Notes under the pieces: model-generated | Told to the model about the DNA's origin: nothing | Seen by the model: only the letters and a program-made list of their open reading frames with translations | The model's database searches: none | Translations under genes and position numbers: made by a program | Shown here: one piece after another, positions 24,177-32,619 of the stretch | Layout of the letters: every line of letters begins with the position of its first letter | Position numbering within the stretch: position 1 is the first letter of the stretch | Assembly (NCBI GenBank): GCA_021199655.1 | Contig: JAJQHQ010000092.1 | Coordinates: 17,638-81,637 of the forward strand | From: Lachnospiraceae bacterium | Lineage (GTDB): Bacteria > Bacillota > Clostridia > Lachnospirales > Lachnospiraceae | DNA length: 64,000 nucleotides | Direction: 5' to 3'

Positions 24177-24563
24177 CTACAAATCTTTCTCTATCATTCC
24201 AATCAGTTCGAGGTCTGCCGGCAGCCATTCCACACTGTACAATTCCTCCTTCGAAAGCCATCTTGCAGCCTCATGTTCCTTCAGCACCAGATCGCCCGAG
24301 ACAACCTCAGCCCAGAAGCAGTTCATCGACAGATGAAATGTCGGATAGTCATACTCGACCCGTGTGATCTGCTCTCCTACTGCTATCACTGTATCCAGTT
24401 CCTCGCGGATTTCACGCATTAGCGCTTCCTGCTCCGTCTCCCCCGGCTCCACCTTTCCGCCCGGAAATTCCCAGCCATCCTTAAATTCGCCATAGCCTCG
24501 CTGGGTGGCAAATATTTTGTTTTCGTGCCGGATCACGGCGGCCACTACTTTTACGATTTTCAT
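24177..24563 (-). CDS. NUDIX hydrolase (MutT-like nucleotide pyrophosphohydrolase)
   Basis: The 128-residue protein carries an intact Nudix box (GGKVEPGETEQEALMREIREELD, about residues 35-57) and the family's start 'VVAAVIRHENKIFATQRGYGEFKDGWEFPGG'. It matches the short (deoxy)nucleoside triphosphate pyrophosphohydrolases such as MutT/CTP hydrolases, which clean oxidised or non-canonical nucleotides from the pool. It sits between DUF3786 and the PanE-like gene with gaps of 38 and 18 bases. Substrate specificity cannot be read from the sequence. Confidence 0.9.
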   Translation of the reverse strand: MKIVKVVAAVIRHENKIFATQRGYGEFKDGWEFPGGKVEPGETEQEALMREIREELDTVIAVGEQITRVEYDYPTFHLSMNCFWAEVVSGDLVLKEHEAARWLSKEELYSVEWLPADLELIGMIEKDL

Positions 24564-24601
24564 TTCTTTCTCACTTTTATACTCTGTACAACTTCAGCAG
24601 T

Positions 24602-25231
24602 TCACCCGGCATCCGCTTCCATCAGTTCTTTCAGCCTCTCCAGCACATGCCCCAGCACATAATAGGTCGTCTCATAGCGCAGAAAATCCAGCGTATTTTC
24701 ATCCCACATGAATTTCAGGCTCGCCGGAAATTCATCGTCTGACTCCCAGAACTGCAGCATCAGCGGAAGAAACGGAAACGGATGCAACAGATATGACACG
24801 TCCCCAATCTTCTGCTTTTCCCCGCCCAGAGTCTCGCAGGCCTTTCTAAGTTCCGGCAGCCTTCCGTCGAAATAATCCGCATATTTTCCATAAAGGTCAT
24901 TGCCCAGGCCGGAGGACCGAACCGTGCCTTTCAGATCATTGACCTTCACAAATTGTCCGGACAGACGGCAGTCTTCCTTCGAGTCGCAGAGCACATCACA
25001 AATGGCAAGCACTTCATTAAAGCCTGCATGCTCCACATGTGTGAATCCGTCCGCTGTCCATTCGGTTCGGCCGGAACTGCGGTCAATGCGGTAATCCCGC
25101 CCCACAAATTCTATGTACAGGTACTGCCCATCATGTTTCAGATGAAATTTGTCGATCATATTCTCCTGATCATAGTTCAGAAACCGCCGCTCCGCATTGT
25201 CTCTTGTAATGTCATAATTGGATGATGCCAT
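24602..25231 (-). CDS. DUF3786-type protein
   Basis: The 209-residue protein matches DUF3786 by 'HDGQYLYIEFVGRDYRIDRSSG', 'GFNEVLAICDVLC' and 'HPFPFLPLMLQFWESDDEFPASLKFMWDENTLDFLRYETTYYVLGHVLERL'. The family is common in anaerobic Clostridia and often lies near corrinoid or one-carbon genes; its function is not known to me. No membrane segment or signal peptide is present. It is the first gene of the run that ends in jetD. The HipA-like gene upstream has its own hairpin, so the promoter for the whole run is probably at 25232-25300. Confidence 0.75.
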   Translation of the reverse strand: MASSNYDITRDNAERRFLNYDQENMIDKFHLKHDGQYLYIEFVGRDYRIDRSSGRTEWTADGFTHVEHAGFNEVLAICDVLCDSKEDCRLSGQFVKVNDLKGTVRSSGLGNDLYGKYADYFDGRLPELRKACETLGGEKQKIGDVSYLLHPFPFLPLMLQFWESDDEFPASLKFMWDENTLDFLRYETTYYVLGHVLERLKELMEADAG

Positions 25232-25298
25232 ATTGTTTATCAGCCCTTCTTCTGGTGTGTCCGCCTTCCGCTTCTTTTAGTGGAACATATTTAAAGCC

Positions 25299-25326
25299 AG
25301 GTTAAATAATATTATTCATTTAACCT
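25299..25326 (-). terminator. Hairpin at the end of the HipA-like gene
   Basis: AGGTTAAAT (25299-25307) pairs perfectly with ATTTAACCT (25318-25326), overlapping the stop codon of the HipA-like gene. The T run is weak. Confidence 0.45.
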
Positions 25327-26458
25327 ACAGCCTGATATATAAACGTTTCCGATGCAGAATTCTGTCAATCTGCGTATTAACCAGATGGTCTAATACAGAA
25401 AGGCGTTCTTCAGGCAGGCCGTATTCCCGATTTCTGTTAAATTGAAACCCGGTCAGGTTTTGCAGATCCGAACGAATCTGCGGTGTAAGCAGGCCATGCG
25501 CGATTTCATTGAAATCTTCCCCAATTTTGGTCGGCCGTTCCGCCAGATAAGCATTCATATTCCGAAAATCATCTTCTTCCGCATAGGGCAGCAACGCCTG
25601 ATTATGGTCGAACACTGGCGCCATTCCGGTAATTACCAGCGTATCCGTGTCAAACAACATCCCATAATTTCCACGATGTCGATCTGTATTAATAATCAAC
25701 GCATCCAGCACGACCATTCGTCGGAAATCATCGTCCGCACCATATTTCTCCATGTAGGAGAGAATACCTTCCGGATCCAGAATATTCCTGGCCGCAGCGT
25801 GAATCGTCACAAATCCAGACTGTTCATCTGTAAAAAGCGGGCATCGGGAAACCAGTTTTCCCCGAAACATTTCAATCTGATAAGGCACATAAGACCGGCA
25901 AAACGCCGCCGCCACCTCACTTGCATACATCTCGGAATAGGGCTCCAATCCTGCATTTCGCGCCCCTTCAGATCCCTGCTTCATCAGGTAAATCTTACCA
26001 TTCTCCCTTATCCAGCATTTTGCAAATGAACCGCTTGTACCAAATTCAGGGGAAGTAGTGGAAAAGCTTTCTCCATACAACCCACCTTCAAAAGCCAAAT
26101 GCGCAATCGTCTCATCAAAATCGTTCCGAAAGAGAGAAACCCGATCCCATGTCAGATCAGACGCCGCAGGACGAATCCAGAATGTGTCATTCAAGTTCAA
26201 CGCGTAGGTCACGCGAATATAGCCTTCCAAATCATAGCACCCGCACAAACGGAGAAGTTTCTCAATATGCGCCCGGTGTTTAGGTGCCTGACGTTGAGCA
26301 ATCCACGACTGAATATCAGAAAATCCAATCGGCAGGAGGGCGCCGCTTTCACGGGAGATTTCCTCAAACTTCAGCGTTCCAAGTTCTGAACGATGCACCT
26401 GAAAGGTCAGAAGTTTTCGGTCTTTATTCATCAAAAAAAACGTGTTATCCAGAAACAT
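25325..26458 (-). CDS. HipA-like serine/threonine kinase
   Basis: I start the protein at MFLDNTFFLMN (26458), 7 bases after CAGGAGGA; the track start is 8 codons earlier without a site. The 377-residue product has the HipA kinase core: 'GTSGSFAKCWIRENGKIYLMKQG' as the nucleotide-binding/lysine part, 'VVLDALIINTDRHRGNYGML' as the catalytic loop with Asp-Arg-His and Asn, and 'APVFDHNQAL' as the metal-binding DxN-type loop. HipA kinases phosphorylate a tRNA synthetase or similar target and slow growth. No HipB-type HTH antitoxin gene lies next to it, so it belongs to the stand-alone HipA-domain proteins. The target is unknown. Confidence 0.8.
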   Translation of the reverse strand: MFLDNTFFLMNKDRKLLTFQVHRSELGTLKFEEISRESGALLPIGFSDIQSWIAQRQAPKHRAHIEKLLRLCGCYDLEGYIRVTYALNLNDTFWIRPAASDLTWDRVSLFRNDFDETIAHLAFEGGLYGESFSTTSPEFGTSGSFAKCWIRENGKIYLMKQGSEGARNAGLEPYSEMYASEVAAAFCRSYVPYQIEMFRGKLVSRCPLFTDEQSGFVTIHAAARNILDPEGILSYMEKYGADDDFRRMVVLDALIINTDRHRGNYGMLFDTDTLVITGMAPVFDHNQALLPYAEEDDFRNMNAYLAERPTKIGEDFNEIAHGLLTPQIRSDLQNLTGFQFNRNREYGLPEERLSVLDHLVNTQIDRILHRKRLYIRL

Positions 26459-26808
26459 ATACGTTCCTCCTGATATATCCATTCGTTATTATAACGTCAC
26501 TGAAATAAATAACAACACTTTTTGTCTTACCTTCCTTGTGTTAATGTTTCATTTATCATCTGTTTATTAATCAGACCTCCTCACGAATCAAAAATGCTTC
26601 TTTTCCTGTTACTCTATCTAAATCGTCAATGATCGCCAGCATCTTCTTTTCAGCATTCTTCATAAATCCGCCATTCATAACACGTTTTAACTCAATTCTA
26701 ACTCAACTCTAACTCAACTCTAACTCAATTTTAACTCGATTACCGATTGAATTAAAGTCGAGTTAGAGTTAAATATATCTGTCTTTTTCATCTGCGTTTC
26801 ATAGAACC
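26459..26808. other. Intergenic stretch with 11-bp repeats
   Basis: No gene is visible. It holds the upstream region of the HipA-like gene and the tandem repeats at 26688-26742, which are listed separately. Confidence 0.6.
26688..26742. repeat. Five tandem 11-bp repeats (TAACTCAAYTY)
   Basis: TAACTCAATTC, TAACTCAACTC, TAACTCAACTC, TAACTCAATTT and TAACTCGATTA follow each other without a gap. An inverted version (AAGTCGAGTTAGAGTTAAA, 26754-26772) comes 11 bases later, so the repeats can form a long hairpin. The 11-bp spacing puts each copy on nearly the same face of the helix, as in iterons or multi-site operators. Confidence 0.85.
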
Positions 26809-27321
26809 TTACCGCCGGTAGCGGAATCCATATTCTATTTTTAACCTTTCCCAAATTTCAAATGCGACTGGACAGACGCCTACGGCATCCAGAACGCTGA
26901 ACAGGCTTTGTAATCTTTCCGGTTGATTTGTATAGGGGTATTTTTTGCAGCTATCAGGCTTGCAGTCCCCCAAAATGCATTCTCCTGACTCGTTCATAAA
27001 ATCGCATGGCATGTGGAGCGTGGCATAGTTTCCCTCTACGTCAAGCTCGGCTTTTAAATACTGCTCTTTAAAAACGTCCACACTCATTCCCAACTTATCC
27101 GCATCCTGCTCCAGGTCCTCTTCCGGTATGCTTCCAGCATATAATTTGCAGCAATTACGGCATCTGCTGCAATCATAATTTTGAAACAATTCATTATGTA
27201 ATCTCTGAAACTGCTCATCCAGCTTCTCCTCATCCGCATGAATCTTTAAGAATGTACGAAATGCCAGATTTTCATTTTCTTTTTTCTTTGATTGAAATTT
27301 CACTTCTCTTGGTTTTATCAT
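26809..27321 (-). CDS. YkgJ-type cysteine-cluster protein
   Basis: The 170-residue protein (start MIKPREVKF at 27321; the track start is a TTG five codons upstream) has 'YDCSRCRNCCKLYAGSIPEEDLE', 'MPCDFMNESGECILGDCKPDSCKKYP' and a late Cys. This is the zinc/iron-chelating YkgJ/CxxCxxCC family. Members bind a metal or iron-sulfur cluster; the biological role of most is unknown. The ribosome binding site (GGTGAGG) is rather close to the ATG. No operon partners: the flanking regions hold a repeat block and a decayed gene. Confidence 0.85.
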   Translation of the reverse strand: MIKPREVKFQSKKKENENLAFRTFLKIHADEEKLDEQFQRLHNELFQNYDCSRCRNCCKLYAGSIPEEDLEQDADKLGMSVDVFKEQYLKAELDVEGNYATLHMPCDFMNESGECILGDCKPDSCKKYPYTNQPERLQSLFSVLDAVGVCPVAFEIWERLKIEYGFRYRR

Positions 27322-27339
27322 GTCCTCACCCCGCAAACA

Positions 27340-28029
27340 TTTCCAATTAATACTTTTTCCGCTGTTCGTCTCTCATTTCCTCTGATTATAGCTGCAATTT
27401 CTTCCAGATGCAAGTAAAGCTCACATTTAGCGGTCAGAATAGTCTCCTTTCTTTTCCAGTCGCCTGCAATACATTTATCGCCTTCCCTTATATTTCACGC
27501 CGCCTTCGCCTGCTTCAGGAAGCGATAAATCTTTGTCCCATCCGCTCTCCCGAACCGCTTCAGCGAGCCAAGATACAGATCCTTCGGCTTTTTTTCCGCT
27601 TCTGTCAGTTCAAAAATCTTCGCGACCTCATCTTCATATTCCGTATCCGCAAAAAGAGTCTCAATCTTCTTTTTCCGGCGTTCTTTCCCGTCCTGCTACA
27701 AAGAGATTTTCGTTCATCCGTCTGCCCCTCCTTTTTTACACGGCATTTAGTATATATTATATATTATTAATATACTCATTTCAAGATACACCAGCTATTT
27801 AATTTTGTATACAATCTCTTCCGTCGTTCCTTGTTTGCAAAATATGTTATTGTTTTCCGGATGATTCCTGTTCCATTATCATCTGCTCAGTTACACTTAT
27901 CAGAACATGAATCCGGCTGCTTTATTATATTAGCATCAGGATGAATTACAGGATTTCTCGTAACTGTTCAGTCCTTCACAGTTATGATTTTTCAAATTAT
28001 TTCCGCAAATAAAATAATCAAAAATTATT
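27340..28029. other. Gene-poor stretch before the sigma factor operon
   Basis: It holds one frameshifted small gene (27499-27736) and is otherwise A/T rich with no supported gene. The plus-strand track ORFs at 27408 and 27533 are shadows of the broken minus-strand gene. Confidence 0.5.
27499..27736 (-). pseudogene. Frameshifted small gene, unknown family
   Basis: A minus-strand ATG behind AAGGAGGGG encodes MNENLFVAGRER and then runs out of frame within a few codons. The next frame continues with 'RKKKIETLFADTEYEDEVAKIFELTEAEKKPKDLYLGSLKRFGRADGTKIYRFLKQAKAA'. One lost base would join both into a protein of about 75 residues. I do not recognise it. Confidence 0.4.
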
Positions 28030-28057
28030 GGGACGTTTTTGCGCTCTCATCCGTCTA
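28030..28057 (+). promoter_or_regulatory. ECF-type promoter before the sigma factor gene
   Basis: GGGACGTT (28030-28037) and CGTCTA (28052-28057), about 17 bases apart, resemble the GGAAC/CGTC promoters recognised by ECF sigma factors. This suggests that the sigma factor transcribes its own gene. Confidence 0.5.
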
Positions 28058-28074
28058 ATATATGAAAGGGGGAA

Positions 28075-28590
28075 ATGAGCATGGAAGAATTTGCTGAACT
28101 GGCTGAAAAGGCAGCCGGACATGATGCCGACGCCTTTACAGCACTGATGCAATCGCAGATGCAGAATATGTATAAAACAGCACGCGCGATCCTGGCGAAT
28201 GAATCCGACATAGCTGATGCGATTTCCGAGACTATTCTCACCTGTTGGGAAAAGCTGGATCAGCTGAGCGACCCGGCCTGGTTTCGCACATGGATGACAC
28301 GGATTCTGGTCAACAAATGCAATGACGTGATCCGGCAGGGAAAAAATCTATGCATGCCGGGGGAGGTGCCTGAGATATCCGCGGCGGATTCCGGATTTAC
28401 AAATGCCGAATGGAACGAGGCGCTTGGCATGCTGGATGAAAAATACCGTCTGGTGCTGATGCTGTATTATGTGGAAGGCTATAAAACCAGTGAGATCAGT
28501 ACAATTCTGGAAGTAACCGAAAGTACGGTACGCACACAGCTGGCAAGAGGACGTGAAAAGCTGGCACAGGCTGTTACAGGGAAAAAGTGA
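28075..28590 (+). CDS. ECF-type RNA polymerase sigma factor
   Basis: The 171-residue protein has region 2 ('FTALMQSQMQNMYKTARAILANESDIADAISETILTCWEKLDQL') and region 4 ('LDEKYRLVLMLYYVEGYKTSEISTILEVTESTVRTQLARGREKLAQ'), without regions 1 and 3, as in sigma-70 family ECF factors. It directs RNA polymerase to stress promoters. AAAGGGGGA precedes two possible ATGs (28075 and 28081). The DUF4179 membrane protein follows 83 bases later and is its likely anti-sigma factor. An ECF-like promoter upstream points to autoregulation. Confidence 0.92.
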   Translation: MSMEEFAELAEKAAGHDADAFTALMQSQMQNMYKTARAILANESDIADAISETILTCWEKLDQLSDPAWFRTWMTRILVNKCNDVIRQGKNLCMPGEVPEISAADSGFTNAEWNEALGMLDEKYRLVLMLYYVEGYKTSEISTILEVTESTVRTQLARGREKLAQAVTGKK

Positions 28591-28673
28591 AAAGCCGCGC
28601 ATGAAAAATCGCCCGGCAGAGAGGCGCAGCCTGCGAACTCAATGCAGGACAAATAAAGGAGGCAAATGCGCTT

Positions 28674-30200
28674 ATGAAAGAAATTAAGACAGAGCATTGG
28701 CAGACGGCTGAGAGTCAAAATGATTCGAATAAAGCCATCAGGAAGGAATGGGATCCTGGAGAAGTGATTGAAGTACTGCGGGAAGATATTGAAATTCCGG
28801 AAGCTGTAAAACAGAAAGCGAATGAAGCCTTTTCCAAAATAAATCAGGAAAAGGAAGCAACTGCAAATGAGGCGTTTTCCAAAATACATCGGGAAGCGAA
28901 AGCAACTGCACATTCCGAGATCCCGGAGAAAGAAGTTGTATATAAGAAAAAAACTGTGTATGAGAAAGCTCACATGCGTGAAAATCACGAAAAAGATGGA
29001 GTCTCTTTGGCAGGGAACACATCAAACAGAAACATAGCCGCCAAAGAGGCAGGCAGCCAAATGCAAGGAAACAGCAAACACTCCGGAGCAGGAAAAAGAA
29101 GCTCTCGCACCCACAAACACGCACTGGCAGTCGGAATCGCGGCGGCATGCGCGGTGATGATCTGCAGCGTAGGCGTGATGGCCGCGTATCGGCAGTGGAG
29201 CCGCTCCGTAGAGAAGGGAATGCAGGCGGACGAAGAGCAACTCGCCGACCTTGAAGCCGAGCAAATGCTGTCCGTATCCGGAGCATCCGTGACAGACCAG
29301 GGTGTGACGATCACCTCCGAAGAAGCCATTGTCGACAGCCATTATGCCTATCTCGTATTCAAAGTAGAAGGCTATACGCTGGAAGAAGGAGCACAGCCGG
29401 AATTTACAAATGTGGATGTGAGTGCTTCTGATGGAGAAGATCTCTATCTGGAAGGAAGTGGAGCTACCTCCTGCAACTTCTATAACGGTCTGATCGTCGG
29501 CGAAAACGGAAGGGCTGTAAACGCGGATGGAAGCGAAATAAAAGAGGATGAGGATGGTAACTGGCTTCTGCAGTATGTGCAGGACGACGGAAGTCTGGAA
29601 TACTGTATCACCCTTTATTCCACAACAGAGGGCGCATTTATCGGAAGGAACTTACACATCGAATTTCAGGGGCTGGGTTCATATATAGAAGATTCCGAAG
29701 AGGAAATCCGAACAGGCATTGACGGTACCTGGAACTTTGATCTGGCTCTGTCCGGTTCGCCAAACACGACAACCTTTGATCTGGATACGGTGCTTGGAGA
29801 CAGCGGCGCGACCGTAATTCAGGCTGTTCTCTCTCCGCTATCCGCAACGATATACTATGAATTTCCTTATTCCGAATACACAGTCGAAGCGGAAGATGAA
29901 AACGGAATGACGCGGATCACCACTTCTTTTGAAGAAGCGCCGACATTTCTCGGTTTCCGCATGAAAGACGGCACAGATATTCGTTATCTGACTGGCGGAG
30001 GCTCCAACGGCTATGATAACGACTGGAATGATATTGATAACGGTGAAATGCTCATTTACCGTGTAATACAGGGCTATGGACGTGTCATCGATGTGGATGA
30101 AATCGAAAGCCTGCTGTTTCTGAAATCTTATCCGGAAGAATCAGAAGAAGGGGAAGCGGTGCTCACTGATGAGAATCTGTATATTGTACCGCTGCAGTAG
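28674..30200 (+). CDS. DUF4179-type membrane protein, probable anti-sigma factor
   Basis: The 508-residue protein has a long charged N-terminal cytoplasmic part (1-140), one membrane segment (about 150-170; 'ALAVGIAAACAVMICSVGVMAAYRQ') and a large extracellular beta-rich domain of the DUF4179 type. The cytoplasmic part contains an imperfect internal repeat (KANEAFSKINQEKEATANEAFSKIHREAKATA). In this gene order the protein holds the upstream ECF sigma factor at the membrane and frees it on an outside signal. AAAGGAGG lies upstream, and a hairpin terminator follows at 30281. The signal is not known. Confidence 0.85.
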   Translation: MKEIKTEHWQTAESQNDSNKAIRKEWDPGEVIEVLREDIEIPEAVKQKANEAFSKINQEKEATANEAFSKIHREAKATAHSEIPEKEVVYKKKTVYEKAHMRENHEKDGVSLAGNTSNRNIAAKEAGSQMQGNSKHSGAGKRSSRTHKHALAVGIAAACAVMICSVGVMAAYRQWSRSVEKGMQADEEQLADLEAEQMLSVSGASVTDQGVTITSEEAIVDSHYAYLVFKVEGYTLEEGAQPEFTNVDVSASDGEDLYLEGSGATSCNFYNGLIVGENGRAVNADGSEIKEDEDGNWLLQYVQDDGSLEYCITLYSTTEGAFIGRNLHIEFQGLGSYIEDSEEEIRTGIDGTWNFDLALSGSPNTTTFDLDTVLGDSGATVIQAVLSPLSATIYYEFPYSEYTVEAEDENGMTRITTSFEEAPTFLGFRMKDGTDIRYLTGGGSNGYDNDWNDIDNGEMLIYRVIQGYGRVIDVDEIESLLFLKSYPEESEEGEAVLTDENLYIVPLQ

Positions 30201-30280
30201 TACGATATGCAAAAACCGAGAAGATGTATTTGGAAACGGATATTTATAACCGTTACTGTATTTTAAATTCTATGATAGGA

Positions 30281-30313
30281 GCAGTCTGCAAGTCATTTGC
30301 AGGCTGCTTTTTC
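30281..30313 (+). terminator. Intrinsic terminator of the sigma/anti-sigma operon
   Basis: GCAGTCTGCAA pairs with TTGCAGGCTGC (one mismatch/wobble) and a TTTTT run follows. Confidence 0.8.
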
Positions 30314-30523
30314 TTATCCTTTAAGGAAACTATTCGGACTCGACACGCTCACCATGTTCTCTGATCAAAGCGCTTTTCGAAACCATCCATTGTTCTCCAA
30401 ACTTCTGCTCATCAATTCCTTTTTTACTTACCATATGCGACTGCATTACGCAAAATACTTTCATTTTGTCCCCATAAAATTCATCCAGAATTTCTTTTAA
30501 ATACAGCTACGAATCGAAAAAAA

Positions 30524-30603
30524 TTAATGATAAACATTAAAAAAACATTGACAAACATTATTTTCAAGTATATACTACAGCACGAATTAACGATAAACAT
30601 TAA
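30524..30603 (+). promoter_or_regulatory. Promoter flanked by two 17-bp operators
   Basis: TTAATGATAAACATTAA (30524-30540) and TTAACGATAAACATTAA (30587-30603) are near-identical dyads 63 bp apart, six helical turns. Between them lies TTGACA (30548-30553), 17 bp and TATACT (30571-30576). A protein bound at both sites could loop out and silence this promoter. The small XRE protein encoded at 31145 is the obvious candidate. The remainder of the 30201-30628 gap holds no gene. Confidence 0.75.
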
Positions 30604-30628
30604 TTTTTTAATGAAAAGGAGCTATATC

Positions 30629-31129
30629 ATGAACACAAATAATGAACTGGAAAAAATGAGGAAATGGGGACATGCGTTGGAGAAAGCATCTCTAATCATA
30701 GGTAAGATCGTGTATATGTTTAGCCTCCTTGCCGGAGTACTGATTTTAGTAAATATGTTCGGCATTTTTAATACTATGGGGCTAACTGTAGACCTGACCA
30801 GCTTTGGCAATACCATTCATTATCAGGAGCTTTCACTTCCTTTGCAAATTATAGTAAGTTTATTACTGATCGCAATGCTGGTTATAACATGTATCATGGT
30901 TAACGCATTGGTACATGCTCTGAGAAGTGTATTTCAATCAATAGCAAACGGCAGACCCTTTGAGGATTGCACTGTTAAAGGGTTTCGCAAAGCGGCTCTT
31001 TGGATAGCAATTCTTGGAGTACTCAATGGAGAAATCTTTGGACTTATTATTGCTGTGCTATGCCTGTTTCTCTCATATGTATTTCATTATGGAATGCTTT
31101 TGCAGCAGGAATCAGATGAAACATTATAA
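30629..31129 (+). CDS. DUF2975-type membrane protein
   Basis: I start it at 30629 (MNTNNELEKMRKWG) behind AAAAGGAGC; the track start lies before the second operator. The 166-residue protein has four membrane segments with the DUF2975 layout ('SLIIGKIVYMFSLLAGVLIL', 'LPLQIIVSLLLIAMLVITCIMVNAL', 'GRPFEDCTVKGFRKAALWIAILGVL', 'IIAVLCLFLSYVFHYGMLLQQE'). Proteins of this family lie directly before a small XRE regulator in many Firmicutes, as here, and probably work with it in sensing. The next gene begins 15 bases downstream. Confidence 0.85.
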   Translation: MNTNNELEKMRKWGHALEKASLIIGKIVYMFSLLAGVLILVNMFGIFNTMGLTVDLTSFGNTIHYQELSLPLQIIVSLLLIAMLVITCIMVNALVHALRSVFQSIANGRPFEDCTVKGFRKAALWIAILGVLNGEIFGLIIAVLCLFLSYVFHYGMLLQQESDETL

Positions 31130-31144
31130 GGAGATGATTTACAC

Positions 31145-31366
31145 ATGGGAAAAATAATATTGCGGCTGGATCGCGTTATGGCAGACAGAAAAATGTCACT
31201 AAAAGAATTATCATCTATCGTTGGCGTATCGAATGTGAATTTATCTAAGATAAAAACAGGCAAAATAAGCGCAATACGCTTCTCAACATTAGAAGCTATT
31301 TGTGATGCGTTAGACTGCCAGCCAGGAGATATTTTGGAATATAAGAAAGACGAGGAACAGGCATGA
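31145..31366 (+). CDS. Small Cro/CI-type regulator (YozG-like)
   Basis: The 73-residue protein is nearly all helix-turn-helix ('LKELSSIVGVSNVNLSKIKTGKISAIRFSTLEAICDALDCQPGDILEY'). This matches the small stand-alone XRE regulators of the YozG type that accompany DUF2975 proteins. It probably binds the two 17-bp operators upstream of the operon. It overlaps the CPBP protease gene by four bases (ATGA), so the two are translated together. Confidence 0.9.
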   Translation: MGKIILRLDRVMADRKMSLKELSSIVGVSNVNLSKIKTGKISAIRFSTLEAICDALDCQPGDILEYKKDEEQA

Positions 31367-32196
31367 AACGAATTTTTAAAATAGCGCTGCAGATTTTGGC
31401 AATTCTATTATTTGTGATACTTTGTCAATTACCAGGCGGCATTTGGATGGACTCATGGGAAATAAATAAGATTGCTCTTCCGCTGCACTACCTTGTTGCC
31501 TCAATCGTATATTTTCTACTGTTTTTCCTTGGATTTAAATATATCAGGAATCGTTTTTTCAAGGATATTGAAATTTATGGGCTGAATGAAGTGAAGATAC
31601 ACAGGAGCTATCTGCTATACGGTATAAGTGAATTAATTTTATTCTATGCAGGCGCTATGATTATTGGAGGACACTTTATTTTCCCCGAAATGGACAATTA
31701 CCTGTTCGCGCAAAATGCGGCAAGTTTTCTCGGGACATTTTTAGTTGCTCCAATCATTGAGGAACTGGTTTTCAGAGGACTTATTCAGGGTATTATTTCA
31801 AAAAATTATAACCGATACGCAGGAGTTATCGTATCTTCTCTTATTTTTGGAGCTGTACATCTCATGAATGGAAGCTTAAGTCTTATCAGCGCCTTTCAGC
31901 TTATTATCAGCGGAGCTCTTGTAGGTATCATGTTCAGCTGTATTTATTTGTCAACCGGTTCCATTTGGGCAAGTATTACTGTTCATGCGTTATATAATGG
32001 CATCGGAACACTTGTTCCAGTGGATATCACAAGCACAAACGACTGGCCGGTCGTATTCGTCTTAAATAGTAGAAATCAGTTGCTGACCGGCGGGGATTAT
32101 GGATTTGACTGTGCGCTTACGACCGTTATCGGATTTATATTAATAACAGTTTTCATCCTGCATCGGGAATATAAAAAGAAAAAATCGAGACTATGA
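31363..32196 (+). CDS. CPBP-family intramembrane metalloprotease
   Basis: The 277-residue protein has about eight membrane segments and the CAAX-protease/bacteriocin-processing motifs: 'APIIEELVFRGLI' (EExxxR), 'FGAVHL' (FxxxH) and 'HALYNGIG'. Members cleave membrane-bound peptides or anti-sigma factors, or give bacteriocin self-immunity. It is the third gene of the DUF2975-XRE-CPBP operon and overlaps the XRE stop by four bases. A membrane sensor, a repressor and a protease under one looped promoter suggest a membrane-stress or peptide-immunity switch. The substrate is unknown. Confidence 0.9.
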   Translation: MKRIFKIALQILAILLFVILCQLPGGIWMDSWEINKIALPLHYLVASIVYFLLFFLGFKYIRNRFFKDIEIYGLNEVKIHRSYLLYGISELILFYAGAMIIGGHFIFPEMDNYLFAQNAASFLGTFLVAPIIEELVFRGLIQGIISKNYNRYAGVIVSSLIFGAVHLMNGSLSLISAFQLIISGALVGIMFSCIYLSTGSIWASITVHALYNGIGTLVPVDITSTNDWPVVFVLNSRNQLLTGGDYGFDCALTTVIGFILITVFILHREYKKKKSRL

Positions 32197-32228
32197 GAAA
32201 AAGGCATTCCATGCTTTAATAATTCAAG

Positions 32229-32580
32229 TTATAGCCTTTCGCATAAATCCAGACTGATCCATCCATTCCGTCCGCTCTGGTACGCTTTCAGCAGCCCCCA
32301 TCCGGAAGCCGATCCCGTCCCTTCGGAAGTCTCCACAATCGTGAACACGCCCTTCCCGGTATACTTCCCGGTCTTCGCAAACCCCGTCCCAGGACCCGTG
32401 CGGATATTCAGGTTGCTGATGCTCACCTTCACCTGGAAGTTTTCCGTCTCTGCACTTTCGGAAGCACCTGCCGCCGTCAACGCGCCGACATACACCACAT
32501 TCCCTGATGATGCAGTGTCCGCCGCCCCGGACGCAAGCGCCGCCTTCCATGCAATCGAGCAGGGTGATTTCCCCTACTCG
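32229..32580 (-). pseudogene. Remnant of a secreted SH3b-domain protein (amidase type)
   Basis: The frame 'SIAWKAALASGAADTASSGNVVYVGAL...QVKVSISNLNIRTGPGTGFAKTGKYTGKGVFTIVETSEGTGSASGWGLLKAYQSGRNGWISLDLCERL' is the C-terminal bacterial SH3 domain of a cell-wall hydrolase. It lacks the catalytic part and a start codon and directly abuts the truncated XRE gene. Confidence 0.7.
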
Positions 32581-32619
32581 CCGCGCAGGGCGCATCCAAC
32601 ACCAGCTGGAAAACTTCCA

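Noticed and set aside
14632-24422. Many long plus-strand ORFs opposite jetA-jetD and the PanE-like gene
   Set aside because: They lie antisense to clearly coding minus-strand genes, lack ribosome binding sites and have low-complexity Pro/Ser/Arg composition typical of shadow frames.
26688-26772. CRISPR array
   Set aside because: The repeats are 11 bp without spacers, and no cas gene is in the window.
27408-27802. Two plus-strand proteins near 27.5 kb
   Set aside because: They are shadows of a frameshifted minus-strand gene with a good ribosome binding site.
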